Below are positions 36,152-45,507 of a stretch of DNA of 64,000 bases, in pieces. Location: NCBI GenBank assembly GCA_902544085.1, contig CACCAP010000007.1, positions 1 through 64,000 on the forward strand. The letters run 5' to 3'. The stretch's first letter is position 1. Each line of letters begins with the position of its first letter. The stretch is from an uncultured Bacteroidota bacterium (GTDB taxonomy: Bacteria; Bacteroidota; Bacteroidia; Flavobacteriales; Flavobacteriaceae). A program made the translations under genes and the position numbers. The notes below the pieces were generated by a model. The model was given only the letters and a program-made list of their open reading frames with translations. It was not told the DNA's origin and searched no databases.

Positions 36152-37267
36152 CTAATTAAGCATTATTGGCATTACCAGCATTATGATATCTTCATTATCA
36201 TCATTACTTATGCTTGGTGAAATTATTCCAGCTCTGCTTGGTGATGAAAGTTCAAGTTTTATTGAATCTGAGCTTAGATTTGAAAGCATTTCTACAATAA
36301 ATTTAGAATTAAAGCCAATAGAAATATCTGATCCGTTATAATTGCAATCAAGTGTTTCTTCAGATTTGTTATTAAAATCTATATCTTCGGCTTTGATCAC
36401 TAGTTTATTACCTTTTATATCAAGTTTAACCTGATTTGTTGATTTACTAGAAAAAATTGAGGATCTTTTTGCTGCCTGTAAAAACTGATTCCTGTCAATT
36501 TCAAGAACATTTGGGTTTTCTTTTGGAATTACAGCATCATAATTTGGGTATTTTCCATCAATTAGCCTACAAACTAATTTAAAATTTGAAAAATTAAATA
36601 TTGCGTTAGTTCTATTATATAAAACATCGGTTTTTGACTGTTGATCTTGTAGAATATTTTTAAGAATGTTCAAAGGCTTATTTGGTACTATAAACTCTAT
36701 TGGTTGATCTGATTTTACATCTTTCCTCTCATATTTTACCAATTTGTGTGCATCAGTAGCTACAAAACAAGATGAATCAGAACTGATTTGAAAAAAAACG
36801 CCTGACATAATAGGTCTTAGGTCATCGTTACCTGAAGCAAAAATAGTTGAATTTATGATCTTCAAAAGAGTTGCTGATTCAAAACTTATAGTAGATGCTT
36901 CTTCAACATTTAGTGGTTTAGGATAGTCAGTACCATCATAATATGATAATGAATATTGACCGTTAGTAGAATTTATTTCAAGAGTATTGTTTTCCAAAAT
37001 GGAAAATGTGAGTGGTTGATCTGGTAAAGATCTAATTATATCAATTAAGAGTTTTGCTGGAATTGCAATGTTCGATTTAATCGATGAGTCAATTGAAATA
37101 TTTGATGTTAATGATGTTTCAAGATCTGAAGAAGTTATAAAAAGATCTTTATTATCTATGTCAAATAAAAAACAATCAAGAATAGGTAAAGTGTTGTTGT
37201 TATTCAATATTGAACCTAAAACTTGTAAATTTTTTAGTAAACTTTCAGAGGAAATTATAAACTTCAT
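36152..37267 (-). CDS. dnaN: DNA polymerase III beta subunit (sliding clamp)
   Basis: 371 residues with the three-fold clamp layout. The N-terminal MKFIISSESLLKNLQVLGSIL, the DLETSLTS loop, DLRPIMSGVFFQI and the C-terminal IIMLVMPIMLN with the hydrophobic partner-binding pocket are typical. It is the processivity clamp for replication. No dnaA gene or cluster of DnaA boxes is beside it, so this is not obviously an origin region. A seven-of-eight -7 element (TATATTTA) lies 9 bases before the start. Confidence 0.95.
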   Translation of the reverse strand: MKFIISSESLLKNLQVLGSILNNNNTLPILDCFLFDIDNKDLFITSSDLETSLTSNISIDSSIKSNIAIPAKLLIDIIRSLPDQPLTFSILENNTLEINSTNGQYSLSYYDGTDYPKPLNVEEASTISFESATLLKIINSTIFASGNDDLRPIMSGVFFQISSDSSCFVATDAHKLVKYERKDVKSDQPIEFIVPNKPLNILKNILQDQQSKTDVLYNRTNAIFNFSNFKLVCRLIDGKYPNYDAVIPKENPNVLEIDRNQFLQAAKRSSIFSSKSTNQVKLDIKGNKLVIKAEDIDFNNKSEETLDCNYNGSDISIGFNSKFIVEMLSNLSSDSIKLELSSPSRAGIISPSISNDDNEDIIMLVMPIMLN

Positions 37268-37276
37268 ATCGTAAAT

Positions 37277-37284
37277 TAAATATA
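37277..37284 (-). promoter_or_regulatory. Probable -7 element of dnaN
   Basis: TATATTTA on the minus strand matches seven of eight positions of TAnnTTTG, 9 bases before the dnaN ATG. No -33 TTG is obvious. Confidence 0.4.
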
Positions 37285-37325
37285 TTGTAAAAGACCTTTA
37301 TAATGAAATTAATTTTAATAAAATT

Positions 37326-38153
37326 CTAGGAACTTATGAACTTTACAGAAATACTATCCCCATATGCCAATCCAAATAAACTACCTGCACCGCCACTGAT
37401 TTTTGGATCACTTTTATATATACATAGAGTTAAGTTTCCAGACGAATTAAATAGCGCAATTTTTTTTCCATCTTCTTCTCTGTATTCTTTTTTTATTTCG
37501 TAATTAATTGCATCATTAAATGAGTCATAAATTTTATTAAACTTTATGTTTTTAGCATTTATTTCAAAACTTCTATCATTCGAGAAATTTATAAAAAAAT
37601 CTTTGGTGATATTTGAAATAACATTTCCATAGTTATCTACATATATTACGTGCCCTATAATTGTGTCATTAGAATGCGTTTTAATATTCAAATGAGTGAA
37701 TTCCTTCAATTTTATTATTTCCTTTCCTAATAAGTTGATATTACCTCCCCTTTTTATATGTGCAGCAGCTTTAACGAATGTTCGAATAGATGAAAAACTC
37801 ACATCTTTATTTAATGTAATTTCAATATTTTTTTCAGGTTTTATTTCGTTTGATAACAAAGAAATAAAGCCATTATCAGCGGTTATAAAATAATGGTTAT
37901 CAAAGTATGATACAACTAAAGATTGTTCGGGATTGTGTTGAGCATCAACATCAATAATATGTATGGTATTTCGTGGAAAATTTGAATATGATCTTTTCGT
38001 TATGTATGCAGCCTCAACGATATTAAAAGGAGAAATTTCATGGCTTATGTCAACAATTGACGCTGTCGATAATTCACTAAGCAATAATCCTTTGGCTTTT
38101 GCTATTTTAGAACCTCTAGTTCCATAGTCCGACAAAAGGGTAATTATAGACAT
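37326..38153 (-). CDS. S-adenosylmethionine hydrolase (DUF62/chlorinase-fluorinase fold)
   Basis: 275 residues. The N-terminal MSIITLLSDYGTRGSK, the VDISHEISPFNIVEAAYI segment and the FITADNGFISLL and GHVIYVDNYGNVISNI motifs define the DUF62 family, whose common members use an activated water to split SAM into adenosine and methionine. The insertion loop of true halogenases is not evident. It is divergent from phoH, an arrangement I recall as frequent in Flavobacteriia. The physiological role is poorly known. Confidence 0.85.
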   Translation of the reverse strand: MSIITLLSDYGTRGSKIAKAKGLLLSELSTASIVDISHEISPFNIVEAAYITKRSYSNFPRNTIHIIDVDAQHNPEQSLVVSYFDNHYFITADNGFISLLSNEIKPEKNIEITLNKDVSFSSIRTFVKAAAHIKRGGNINLLGKEIIKLKEFTHLNIKTHSNDTIIGHVIYVDNYGNVISNITKDFFINFSNDRSFEINAKNIKFNKIYDSFNDAINYEIKKEYREEDGKKIALFNSSGNLTLCIYKSDPKISGGAGSLFGLAYGDSISVKFISS

Positions 38154-38215
38154 TATAATATTAAGATAATATTCTTTTTTATAAATTTACTTAATAAGAA
38201 TTTATTAAAGATCTT

Positions 38216-39151
38216 TTGGAAAAATTTGAATATTATATTAAGGATCTTCATCCATCAGATTTTTTTAATTCTGAGATCGATATCCTTAAATCTCTAAAAA
38301 AGGTATACAAAAAAATTAAAATCACACCAAGAGGTGATAAGCTTCTGCTTGAAGGTGAAAACACTGATATTCTCAAGCTTTGTGTTGTTTTGGATTCATT
38401 AATTTATTTTTTAAAACAGAATGAAAATTTAAATGAATCAAATTTAAATCAAATTATTGAGGGGAAAGGGGATAAACTTTTAAAACCTGAATCTGGTAGG
38501 GTAATTCTTTTTGGAACCAACAAAAAAAAAATTAAAGCTCATACACTTAACCAAATTAAAATAATTGAAGCTTTTGAAAATAATGATATGGTTTTTGCAA
38601 TAGGACCAGCTGGAACCGGAAAAACATATACCGGAGTTGCACTAGCTGTCAAAGCTTTAAAAGATAAAGATGTAAAAAGAATTATTTTAACCAGACCTGC
38701 TGTTGAGGCAGGTGAAAACCTAGGTTTTTTACCCGGTGATCTTAAAGATAAACTTGACCCTTATATGCAGCCACTTTACGATGCCTTAAAGGAAATGATT
38801 CAAATTGAAAAGCTCGATGACTACATTAAAAGAGGAATTATTGAAATCGCACCACTTGCATACATGAGAGGAAGAACATTAGATAATGCTTTTGTGATTC
38901 TCGATGAGGCTCAAAATACTACTGAAAATCAGATGAAAATGTTTTTGACAAGAATGGGAAAAAAAGCCAAATTTATGATAACAGGAGATCCAGGTCAAAT
39001 TGATTTACCTAAAAGTTCAATGTCAGGACTAAAACAAGCCAATGTTTTACTTCAAAAAATTGATGGAATTGATATTGTTTATCTAGACGGTAGTGATGTT
39101 ATTAGACATAAACTAGTCAGAAGTATTATTGACGCGTATAACACGAAATAA
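38216..39151 (+). CDS. phoH: PhoH-like ATPase
   Basis: 311 residues from a TTG start at 38216; no upstream ATG in frame is close enough and the first residues match the family. An N-terminal KH-like part (about 1-100) precedes the PhoH domain, with Walker A GPAGTGKTYTG at 130-137, Walker B FVILDEAQNT at about 226, and a KFMITGDPGQIDLP motif. It is probably an RNA-linked ATPase or helicase-like protein in ribosome or RNA maintenance, with the exact job unknown. It is followed 3 bases later by purC. A seven-of-eight -7 element (TAAATTTA) lies at 38182-38189. Confidence 0.88.
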   Translation: MEKFEYYIKDLHPSDFFNSEIDILKSLKKVYKKIKITPRGDKLLLEGENTDILKLCVVLDSLIYFLKQNENLNESNLNQIIEGKGDKLLKPESGRVILFGTNKKKIKAHTLNQIKIIEAFENNDMVFAIGPAGTGKTYTGVALAVKALKDKDVKRIILTRPAVEAGENLGFLPGDLKDKLDPYMQPLYDALKEMIQIEKLDDYIKRGIIEIAPLAYMRGRTLDNAFVILDEAQNTTENQMKMFLTRMGKKAKFMITGDPGQIDLPKSSMSGLKQANVLLQKIDGIDIVYLDGSDVIRHKLVRSIIDAYNTK

Positions 39152-39154
39152 TTA

Positions 39155-40099
39155 ATGCAAACTGTAATTACTAAAACAGATTATAATTTTAAGCATCTTA
39201 AATCAAAATATGAGGGTAAAGTAAGGGATGTTTATACACTGAATAATAATAACATAATAGTTATTGCTACTGATAGGATTTCAGCTTTTGATGTAATAAT
39301 GCCAAGAGGAATAAAATACAAGGGCCAAATATTAAATCAGATCGCTGTCGAGATGCTTTACAAGACCAAAGACATCGTTAATAATTGGTTAATTTCTTCC
39401 CCTGATCCTAATGTGTCATATGGAAAGAAATGTAAACCTTTAAAAATTGAAATGGTAGTAAGAGGGTATTTATCAGGTCACTCATTTAGATTATATAAAT
39501 CAGGTCTTAGAAATATTTGTGGAAATATTGTTCCTGAAAAAATGAATGAAAATGATAAGTTTAATGAGCCGATTGTTACTCCTACAACAAAAGCTGATAT
39601 AGGAAATCATGACCAAGACATTAGTCCAAGTGAAATTTTATCAAGCAACTTATTAGATAAAGACACTTACGATAAACTTCACTATATATCTCTAGAGCTT
39701 TTTAAAAGAGGAACACAAATTGCTAAAAATTCTGGATTAATTTTGGTAGACACGAAATATGAATTTGGTTTAGATTCTGAAAACAACATTATATTAATTG
39801 ATGAAATTCATACTCCAGATTCTTCAAGATATTTTTACGCGGATTCATATGACCATTTTCAGGCTAATAAGTTAAAGCAGAAGCAATTATCGAAAGAGTT
39901 CTTTCGTGAATGGTTAATGGAGAATGATTTTCAAGGCTTAGAAGGGCAAAATATCCCCAATATTTCAGATCAAACAGTAGAATTAATTTCCAACAGATAC
40001 ATAGAACTTTATGAAAAGCTTATGAATAAAAAATTTGTTAAAGATTCTAGAATAGATGTTGATAAAAGAATTAAATCAAATTTGTCAAATTTTTTATAA
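39155..40099 (+). CDS. purC: Phosphoribosylaminoimidazole-succinocarboxamide synthase (SAICAR synthetase)
   Basis: 314 residues, the longer form common in Bacteroidota. Motifs are YEGKVRDVYTL (ATP-binding start), DRISAFDVIMPRGI, the metal/aspartate-binding EMVVRGYLSGHSFRLYKSG, and LVDTKYEFGLD with IDEIHTPDSSRYF. It joins aspartate to CAIR in purine synthesis. It is co-transcribed with phoH and converges on miaA with a 6-base overlap. Confidence 0.95.
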   Translation: MQTVITKTDYNFKHLKSKYEGKVRDVYTLNNNNIIVIATDRISAFDVIMPRGIKYKGQILNQIAVEMLYKTKDIVNNWLISSPDPNVSYGKKCKPLKIEMVVRGYLSGHSFRLYKSGLRNICGNIVPEKMNENDKFNEPIVTPTTKADIGNHDQDISPSEILSSNLLDKDTYDKLHYISLELFKRGTQIAKNSGLILVDTKYEFGLDSENNIILIDEIHTPDSSRYFYADSYDHFQANKLKQKQLSKEFFREWLMENDFQGLEGQNIPNISDQTVELISNRYIELYEKLMNKKFVKDSRIDVDKRIKSNLSNFL

Positions 40100-40978
40100 A
40101 ACTCTTTTTATATCATCAAAAGAATCATTTGGATTAAACCAATGGTGTTTACCATTATTATTTAACCAAGTAATTTGTTTTTTTGCAAACCTTCTAGTAT
40201 TTCTTTTTATATGCTCTACTGCATCAACTTTACTTACTTTACCATCCAAATAATTAAATAATTCTTTATATCCTACTGTGTTCAGTGTATTCAAATGGGA
40301 ATATTTATGTAATTGCTTTGCCTCATTCAATAAGCCATTTTTTAACATTAAATCGACTCTATCGTTTATGAGATTATGAATATTAGTTCTCTCATCATTT
40401 AACGCTATAGAAACATGATTATATTTTGATGGATGTTTTTTCCCCAAAAATGAAGAGTATGGTTTTTTTGATTGAATTGATACCTCCAATGCTCTAATTA
40501 CTCTCCTGTGATTATTTTTGTCAACCATTTCTAAATATATAGGATCTATTTTTTTTAGAAGATTTAAGATGTATTCTTTACCTTTTTTTTGATAATCATG
40601 ATTAAGTTTATGTCTTAATTCATTAGGAATATTTGGCATTTCATCAAATTCCTTTATTATTGAATTTAAAAACAAAAAAGAACCACCAACTAAAATTATG
40701 TTGTCGTATTTTTTGAACAATTCCTCAATACAACTTTTAGCATCAATTGAAAAATCATAAACTGTGTAATTGTCAAATATTGACTTGTTATGAATAAAGT
40801 GATGTTTTACCTGAGATAGTTCATGATTGGAGGGTGGGGCAGTCCCTATTTTCATTTCTTTATAAAATTGTCTTGAATCAAAAGAAATGATTTCCGTATT
40901 TAAAAAAAGAGCTAATTCGATAGCTTTTTTAGTTTTACCGATAGCGGTTGGACCAGAAATACTAATTAGTTTTTTCAA
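40094..40978 (-). CDS. miaA: tRNA dimethylallyltransferase
   Basis: 294 residues from a TTG start at 40978, inside the end of the exonuclease gene (17-base overlap). The P-loop GPTAIGKTKKA, the FDSRQFYKEMKIGTAPPS segment, the NNHRRVIRALEV motif and FAKKQITWLNN at the C-terminus are characteristic. It adds an isopentenyl group to A37 of tRNAs reading UNN codons. It is the last gene of the minus-strand run with the oxidoreductase, yggS and the exonuclease. Confidence 0.93.
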   Translation of the reverse strand: MKKLISISGPTAIGKTKKAIELALFLNTEIISFDSRQFYKEMKIGTAPPSNHELSQVKHHFIHNKSIFDNYTVYDFSIDAKSCIEELFKKYDNIILVGGSFLFLNSIIKEFDEMPNIPNELRHKLNHDYQKKGKEYILNLLKKIDPIYLEMVDKNNHRRVIRALEVSIQSKKPYSSFLGKKHPSKYNHVSIALNDERTNIHNLINDRVDLMLKNGLLNEAKQLHKYSHLNTLNTVGYKELFNYLDGKVSKVDAVEHIKRNTRRFAKKQITWLNNNGKHHWFNPNDSFDDIKRVL

Positions 40979-41465
40979 AGCTTCTAATTATTTTAAATAA
41001 TTCAGATGTTGCTTTTGCATCATCAAATGCTCTATGATGGTTATTCAGCTCAATATTAAAGTGCTTACAGATTTTTTTTAATTTATAGGATTCCAAACCA
41101 GGGAAAATCTTTTTTGACATCTCGATTGTACAAAGAGTTTCAGCTTTAAAATTTTCTCCGATACTCTTGAATTCATTTTTTAGAACTCTGTAATCATATT
41201 CAACATTATGACCAACGATAACTTTATTTTTTAATAATTTTTTTATCTCTTTTGCATGATCTTTAAAAGGTTTACACCTTTTCAATTCGTTCTCTTTTAT
41301 TCCTGTTAATTTTTGTACAAAATAATCTACTTTTTTTTTAGGATTTATTAATGACTGATAAGTTTCCATTATTTTATTTCCATCATAAACTAGAATGCCA
41401 ATTTCAATGATTTTCTCCTCGTTGTATTTACCACCTGATGTTTCTGTATCAATTATTGCAAACAT
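40962..41465 (-). CDS. DnaQ-like 3'-5' exonuclease (DEDDh)
   Basis: 167 residues with the three exonuclease motifs: FAIIDTETSGG (Asp/Glu), VGHNVEYDYRVL (Asp), and HRAFDDAKAT (His/Asp). It resembles the polymerase III epsilon/PolC exonuclease domain but carries no polymerase-binding tail. It could be a proofreading subunit or an independent repair or RNA exonuclease. The ATG directly follows the yggS stop codon. Confidence 0.85.
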   Translation of the reverse strand: MFAIIDTETSGGKYNEEKIIEIGILVYDGNKIMETYQSLINPKKKVDYFVQKLTGIKENELKRCKPFKDHAKEIKKLLKNKVIVGHNVEYDYRVLKNEFKSIGENFKAETLCTIEMSKKIFPGLESYKLKKICKHFNIELNNHHRAFDDAKATSELFKIIRSFEKTN

Positions 41466-42113
41466 TTAATTAAATATTGCTGAACCTAATCTTATCATAT
41501 TGGAATTGTATTTTAAAGCCAATAAATAATCTCCACTCATTCCCATGGACAAATATTTTAGATTAGTCATTTTTGAATATTTATTGTATAAAGTCGATAA
41601 AAGTGAAAATTCAGACTCTATTTGTGAGATATTATCCGTAAAGGTTGCCATCCCCATCAAACCTAAAATATTAATATTTCTGTATTTATTAGATAAATAA
41701 TTTTTAAAAACATTATCCAATTCATCACTCAAAAATCCATATTTACCAACATCCTGTGAAACCTTTACTTGGATTAAAATATTTGTTTTCAAATTTTTTT
41801 TTGAGGACTCTTTATTAATTTGATCTAGAAGTCTTAATGAATCAACTGAATGTATTAAATGAATAAATTCAATTATATCCTTAACCTTGTTTCTTTGAAG
41901 GTGACCAATCATATGCCAATTAATATCTTTTGGAAGCTTATTATATTTTACTATTAAATCTTGAACTCTATTTTCTCCAAAGTCTTTGTGATTTAAATTA
42001 TAAACACTCAGTATCTCCTCACTTGTACTTCTTTTGGAAACAGCTATAGTTTTAACATTATCTCCATTTTTATTTCTTAAATTTCTGAAATCTTCAATCA
42101 TTTTTAATGTCAT
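41466..42113 (-). CDS. yggS: YggS-family PLP homeostasis protein
   Basis: 215 residues. The PLP Lys lies in TIAVSKRSTSEEI, followed by FGENRVQDLIVKY, WHMIGHLQRNK, GLMGMATF and YLSMGMSGDY, the series of motifs of the YggS/PROSC family. It binds pyridoxal phosphate without known catalysis and balances the PLP pool. The ATG at 42113 overlaps the oxidoreductase by 20 bases; an internal ATG at 42101 would overlap by 8 and is also possible. Confidence 0.9.
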   Translation of the reverse strand: MTLKMIEDFRNLRNKNGDNVKTIAVSKRSTSEEILSVYNLNHKDFGENRVQDLIVKYNKLPKDINWHMIGHLQRNKVKDIIEFIHLIHSVDSLRLLDQINKESSKKNLKTNILIQVKVSQDVGKYGFLSDELDNVFKNYLSNKYRNINILGLMGMATFTDNISQIESEFSLLSTLYNKYSKMTNLKYLSMGMSGDYLLALKYNSNMIRLGSAIFN

Positions 42114-43056
42114 TTAATACTAAGAAAGCGACCTTTAAGGCTTCAAGTCCACTGTTAAAACAAACGTCCGGTTTTGTCTTATTTTTTATTGAACTGAAAA
42201 AGTTGTTGTGTTCTTCTTCAATTGCATTTGTATCTTTCTTGTCATAGTTAACTATCCTAATTTCCTTTAGAATTCCTTCAGAGTTTCTGAGGGTTAGGGA
42301 ATATTTATTCTTTCTATCATAGTCAACAATTTTTACTTGTTCAGATTTTCCCTCATCAAAATTTATTGATATGTATGAATCTGGCTGAAAAATTCTCATT
42401 TTTCTCATTTTTTTTAAAGATATTCTACTCGCAGTAAGATTGGCTACACACCCATTTTCGAATTCGATTCTGGCATTTACGATATCAGGACTATCACTGA
42501 TTACTTTAGTCCCATTAGCATTAACTTTCTTAATTGGTGAGTTAATAACTGATAATATAATATCAATGTCATGAATCATAAGATCTAATACAACTGAAAC
42601 ATCAGTTCCTCGTTCTGGATAGTGTGATAATCGATGAGCCTCGATAAACATTGGATTGATTATTTTTTTAACATTTGAGAAAGCTGAATTAAACCTTTCA
42701 ACATGACCCACTTGTCCAATTAATCCAAATTTATCTGCTAATAAAGTTAGTTCTTTAGCTTCTTGGATTGTAGATGTAATAGGTTTTTCAATAAAAACAT
42801 GTTTTTTTTGTTGAAGAAAAAACTTTGCCAATGAGTAGTGAGACGTAGTTGGTGTTGCTATAATTACAGCATTGATTTGATCACTCAGTTCATTTATATC
42901 TTCAAATCTTCTGATATTATATTGTTGTTTTATTTCAGTTGCCCTTTTATCATCATTTTCGAGAAATCCTATTAGATCAAAATTTTTTGAAGCGTTCAGA
43001 AGTTTAATATGAATACCCCCAAGATGACCACAACCAACAACGCCTATTCTTATCAT
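42094..43056 (-). CDS. Gfo/Idh/MocA-family NAD(P)-dependent oxidoreductase
   Basis: 320 residues. The Rossmann motif GVVGCGHLGGIHIKLL opens the protein, with VIIATPTTSHYSLAKFFLQQKKHVFIEKP as the canonical EKP segment, then GQVGHVERFNSAF and DLMIHDIDIIL with the catalytic His region of the second domain. Substrates in this family are sugars, inositols or biliverdin; here none can be assigned. It opens a run with yggS, the exonuclease and miaA. A perfect -7 element ends 5 bases before the ATG. Confidence 0.85.
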   Translation of the reverse strand: MIRIGVVGCGHLGGIHIKLLNASKNFDLIGFLENDDKRATEIKQQYNIRRFEDINELSDQINAVIIATPTTSHYSLAKFFLQQKKHVFIEKPITSTIQEAKELTLLADKFGLIGQVGHVERFNSAFSNVKKIINPMFIEAHRLSHYPERGTDVSVVLDLMIHDIDIILSVINSPIKKVNANGTKVISDSPDIVNARIEFENGCVANLTASRISLKKMRKMRIFQPDSYISINFDEGKSEQVKIVDYDRKNKYSLTLRNSEGILKEIRIVNYDKKDTNAIEEEHNNFFSSIKNKTKPDVCFNSGLEALKVAFLVLNDIKND

Positions 43057-43061
43057 TATTC

Positions 43062-43069
43062 CAAATTTA
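43062..43069 (-). promoter_or_regulatory. -7 element of the Gfo/Idh/MocA gene, nearly leaderless
   Basis: TAAATTTG on the minus strand (perfect TAnnTTTG) ends 5 bases before the ATG at 43056. A second identical element for pcm lies on the opposite strand 10 bases away. Confidence 0.6.
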
Positions 43070-43079
43070 CAATCTATAT

Positions 43080-43087
43080 TAAATTTG
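43080..43087 (+). promoter_or_regulatory. -7 element of pcm
   Basis: TAAATTTG on the plus strand, a perfect TAnnTTTG match, ends 23 bases before the pcm ATG, predicting a leader of about 19 bases. It faces away from the divergent element at 43062-43069. Confidence 0.55.
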
Positions 43088-43110
43088 CATATAATTGATT
43101 TAATAATTTT

Positions 43111-43755
43111 ATGAACGATTCCCCCAAAAATAAAGGATTGAGAAAAAAATTAGTTTTAGAACTAATGAAAAAAGGAATTAAAGATGAAAATGTTTTAAAA
43201 TCCATTAATCTAATTCCAAGGCATTTATTCTTACATCAGGATTTTGAAAATTTTGCATATGTTGACAAGCCATTTCCAATTGGTTTTGAACAAACGATTT
43301 CTCAACCATATACTGTTGCTTTTCAGACACAGGCACTCGAAATCAAAGCGGGAAACAAAGTTCTTGAAATTGGAAGTGGTTCTGGATATCAGACATCAAT
43401 CCTTGTCTCAATGAAAGCAGAAGTTTATTCAATTGAAAGAATATATGAACTCTACAAAAAATCTAAAAGAATTCTTTCAATACTAAATTTAATGCCTAGA
43501 AAAATTGTTTGGGAGGATGGCTATTTAGGTTCAAAGAAAGACGCCCCATTTGATAAAATATTGATAGCGGCAGCATGTTCAGAAATACCAATGAATTTAG
43601 TAAAACAGCTCAAAATCGGAGGAAAAATGATTATTCCAATTGGTAATCAAAAAAATCAAATAATGAATTTGATTACAAGAATTTCAAAAAATAAAATAAA
43701 AAAAACTGAGATGGGCAACTTTTTATTTGTTCCAATGCTCACAAATAAAACTTAA
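43111..43755 (+). CDS. pcm: Protein-L-isoaspartate O-methyltransferase
   Basis: 214 residues. The SAM-binding motif VLEIGSGSGYQTSIL, the upstream EQTISQPYTVAFQTQ (substrate-side TISAP-like segment) and FDKILIAAACSEIP are typical of PCMT. The protein methylates isoaspartyl residues in ageing proteins to start their repair. It stands alone on the plus strand and ends with a 4-base overlap with smpB. Confidence 0.92.
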   Translation: MNDSPKNKGLRKKLVLELMKKGIKDENVLKSINLIPRHLFLHQDFENFAYVDKPFPIGFEQTISQPYTVAFQTQALEIKAGNKVLEIGSGSGYQTSILVSMKAEVYSIERIYELYKKSKRILSILNLMPRKIVWEDGYLGSKKDAPFDKILIAAACSEIPMNLVKQLKIGGKMIIPIGNQKNQIMNLITRISKNKIKKTEMGNFLFVPMLTNKT

Positions 43756-44189
43756 GACTTAAGCTTCCTTTTTAAATTGATTTTATTTTCTCTTTCTTTG
43801 ATGGTATTCCTCTTATCATAAAGTTTTTTCCCTTTAGCTATTGATATTTCAATTTTAGCTATACCATTGTCATTTGTAAAAATTTTTGTTGGAATTAAGG
43901 TAGAGCCAACTTGATTGGTTTCTGATTGAATCTTCTTTAACTCAAACTTATTTAATAGTAATTTAATTTTGGACGAAGATTTTTTTTCGGCATAAAGATT
44001 ACCAAAAACAATATTAAAAACATATAATTCATTGTTAATAAAATTACAGTAGGAGTTTTCAATAACTATTTTTTTTGTCTTAATAGTTTTGATTTGCAAA
44101 CCTGTTAGAACAAGTCCAGCAACGTACTTTTTTTTTAAAATATATTTAAAGCTTGCTTTTTTATTTACTATGATAATTTTCCCTTGCAC
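43752..44189 (-). CDS. smpB: SsrA-binding protein
   Basis: 145 residues from a GTG start at 44189. The KYILKKKYVAGLVLTGLQIKTIK beginning, GNLYAEKKSSSKIKLLLNKFEL and the basic tail KLYDKRNTIKERENKINLKRKL are family features. It delivers tmRNA to stalled ribosomes. A perfect -7 element ends 4 bases before the GTG, suggesting a leaderless mRNA. The ssrA gene itself is not in the window. Confidence 0.93.
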   Translation of the reverse strand: MQGKIIIVNKKASFKYILKKKYVAGLVLTGLQIKTIKTKKIVIENSYCNFINNELYVFNIVFGNLYAEKKSSSKIKLLLNKFELKKIQSETNQVGSTLIPTKIFTNDNGIAKIEISIAKGKKLYDKRNTIKERENKINLKRKLKS

Positions 44190-44214
44190 TAGGCAAAGTT
44201 AATAAGTATCTTTA
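44184..44214 (+). promoter_or_regulatory. Promoter of glyA (-33 TTG, -7 TATCTTTA)
   Basis: TTG at 44184-44186 and TATCTTTA at 44207-44214 (seven of eight) are separated by 20 bases, the usual Bacteroidota spacing. The predicted transcript start is about 14 bases before the glyA ATG. The smpB -7 element lies between these two boxes on the other strand. Confidence 0.6.
44194..44201 (-). promoter_or_regulatory. -7 element of smpB, predicts a leaderless transcript
   Basis: TAACTTTG on the minus strand (perfect TAnnTTTG) ends 4 bases before the GTG start at 44189. A TTG on the same strand at 44227-44225 gives a -33 spacing of 23 bases. Confidence 0.6.
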
Positions 44215-44232
44215 TAAACTAATACAATATCA

Positions 44233-45507
44233 ATGATTCAGGACAATAAAATTTTCGATTTAATTAATAAAGAACGTAAAAGACAAACTGTTGGAATTGA
44301 ACTTATTGCCTCAGAGAATTTTGTTAGTGAAAATGTTTTAAATGCTTGTGGTTCAGTTCTGACAAATAAATACGCTGAAGGATATCCTGAAAAAAGATAT
44401 TATGGTGGATGTGAAGTTGTAGATGAGATAGAGACATTGGCAATTGAAAGAGCTAAAAAACTTTTTGGTGCTGAGTATGCAAATGTACAACCTCATTCTG
44501 GAAGTCAGGCAAATGCATCAGTGTTTCACGCTTTTCTTAATCCTGGTGATAAATTATTGGGTTTCGACTTATCTCATGGTGGTCATTTAACACATGGATC
44601 AAGTGTAAATTTTTCTGGTAAAATTTACAAATCATCATTCTATGGAGTAGAAAGAGAAAGCGGACTTCTTAATTATGAAAATATATTAAAGATTGCAAAA
44701 AAAGAAAAGCCCAACATGATTATTGCTGGTGCCTCCGCCTACTCAAGAGATATAAATTTTGAAAAATTTCGTGAAATTGCAGATGAAGTAGGGGCATTTC
44801 TTCTTGCAGATATTTCACACCCCTCAGGTCTGATAGCTAAAAAGTTTTTAAGCGATCCAATGCCTCATTGTCATGTCGTGACAACTACAACACACAAAAC
44901 ATTAAGAGGTGCCAGAGGAGGTCTTATCATGATTGGAAAAGATTATAAAAATCCATTTGGTTTAAAATTTAAAAATGGAAATTTAAAAATGATGTCAAAA
45001 TTAGTTGATTTGGCAGTTTTCCCTGGAAATCAAGGTGGCCCATTAGAACATGTAATTGCTGCGAAAGCAGTAGGTTTTGGGGAAGCTCTCGATGATAATT
45101 TCTATAATTATATTGAAAGGGTTAAAAACAATGCTTTGACAATGTGTAATGAATTTATTTCAAGAGGATATAATGTTGTTTCTAATGGAACTGATAACCA
45201 CCTAATGTTGATAGATCTAAGGAATAAAAATATCACTGGAAAAGATGCTGAAACTGCATTAGTAAAAGCTGATATCACTGCAAATAAAAATATGGTGCCT
45301 TACGATGATAAATCACCCTTTATAACATCTGGAATTAGATTTGGCACACCTGCAATAACCACTAGAGGATTAGTTGAATCTGATATAAAAAATGTTGTAG
45401 AAATGATTGATAAAGTCATATTAAATCATGATAATGAAAGCGTTTTGAACGAAGTAAAAAAAGATGTAAACCAGATGATGAGTGATAGACCGCTTTTTAA
45501 TCCTTAA
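44233..45507 (+). CDS. glyA: Serine hydroxymethyltransferase
   Basis: 424 residues with the PLP Lys222 in [29 protein letters not shown] near the N-terminus, [15 protein letters not shown] and [12 protein letters not shown]. All family motifs are present. It interconverts serine and glycine with tetrahydrofolate and supplies one-carbon units. It has its own promoter, divergent from smpB, and overlaps the convergent glutaminyl cyclase gene by 11 bases. Confidence 0.96.
   Translation: MIQDNKIFDLINKERKRQTVGIELIASENFVSENVLNACGSVLTNKYAEGYPEKRYYGGCEVVDEIETLAIERAKKLFGAEYANVQPHSGSQANASVFHAFLNPGDKLLGFDLSHGGHLTHGSSVNFSGKIYKSSFYGVERESGLLNYENILKIAKKEKPNMIIAGASAYSRDINFEKFREIADEVGAFLLADISHPSGLIAKKFLSDPMPHCHVVTTTTHKTLRGARGGLIMIGKDYKNPFGLKFKNGNLKMMSKLVDLAVFPGNQGGPLEHVIAAKAVGFGEALDDNFYNYIERVKNNALTMCNEFISRGYNVVSNGTDNHLMLIDLRNKNITGKDAETALVKADITANKNMVPYDDKSPFITSGIRFGTPAITTRGLVESDIKNVVEMIDKVILNHDNESVLNEVKKDVNQMMSDRPLFNP

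Noticed and set aside
36152..37267. Replication origin next to dnaN
   Set aside because: No dnaA, no cluster of DnaA boxes and no AT-rich unwinding region; the flanking spacers are under 70 bases.
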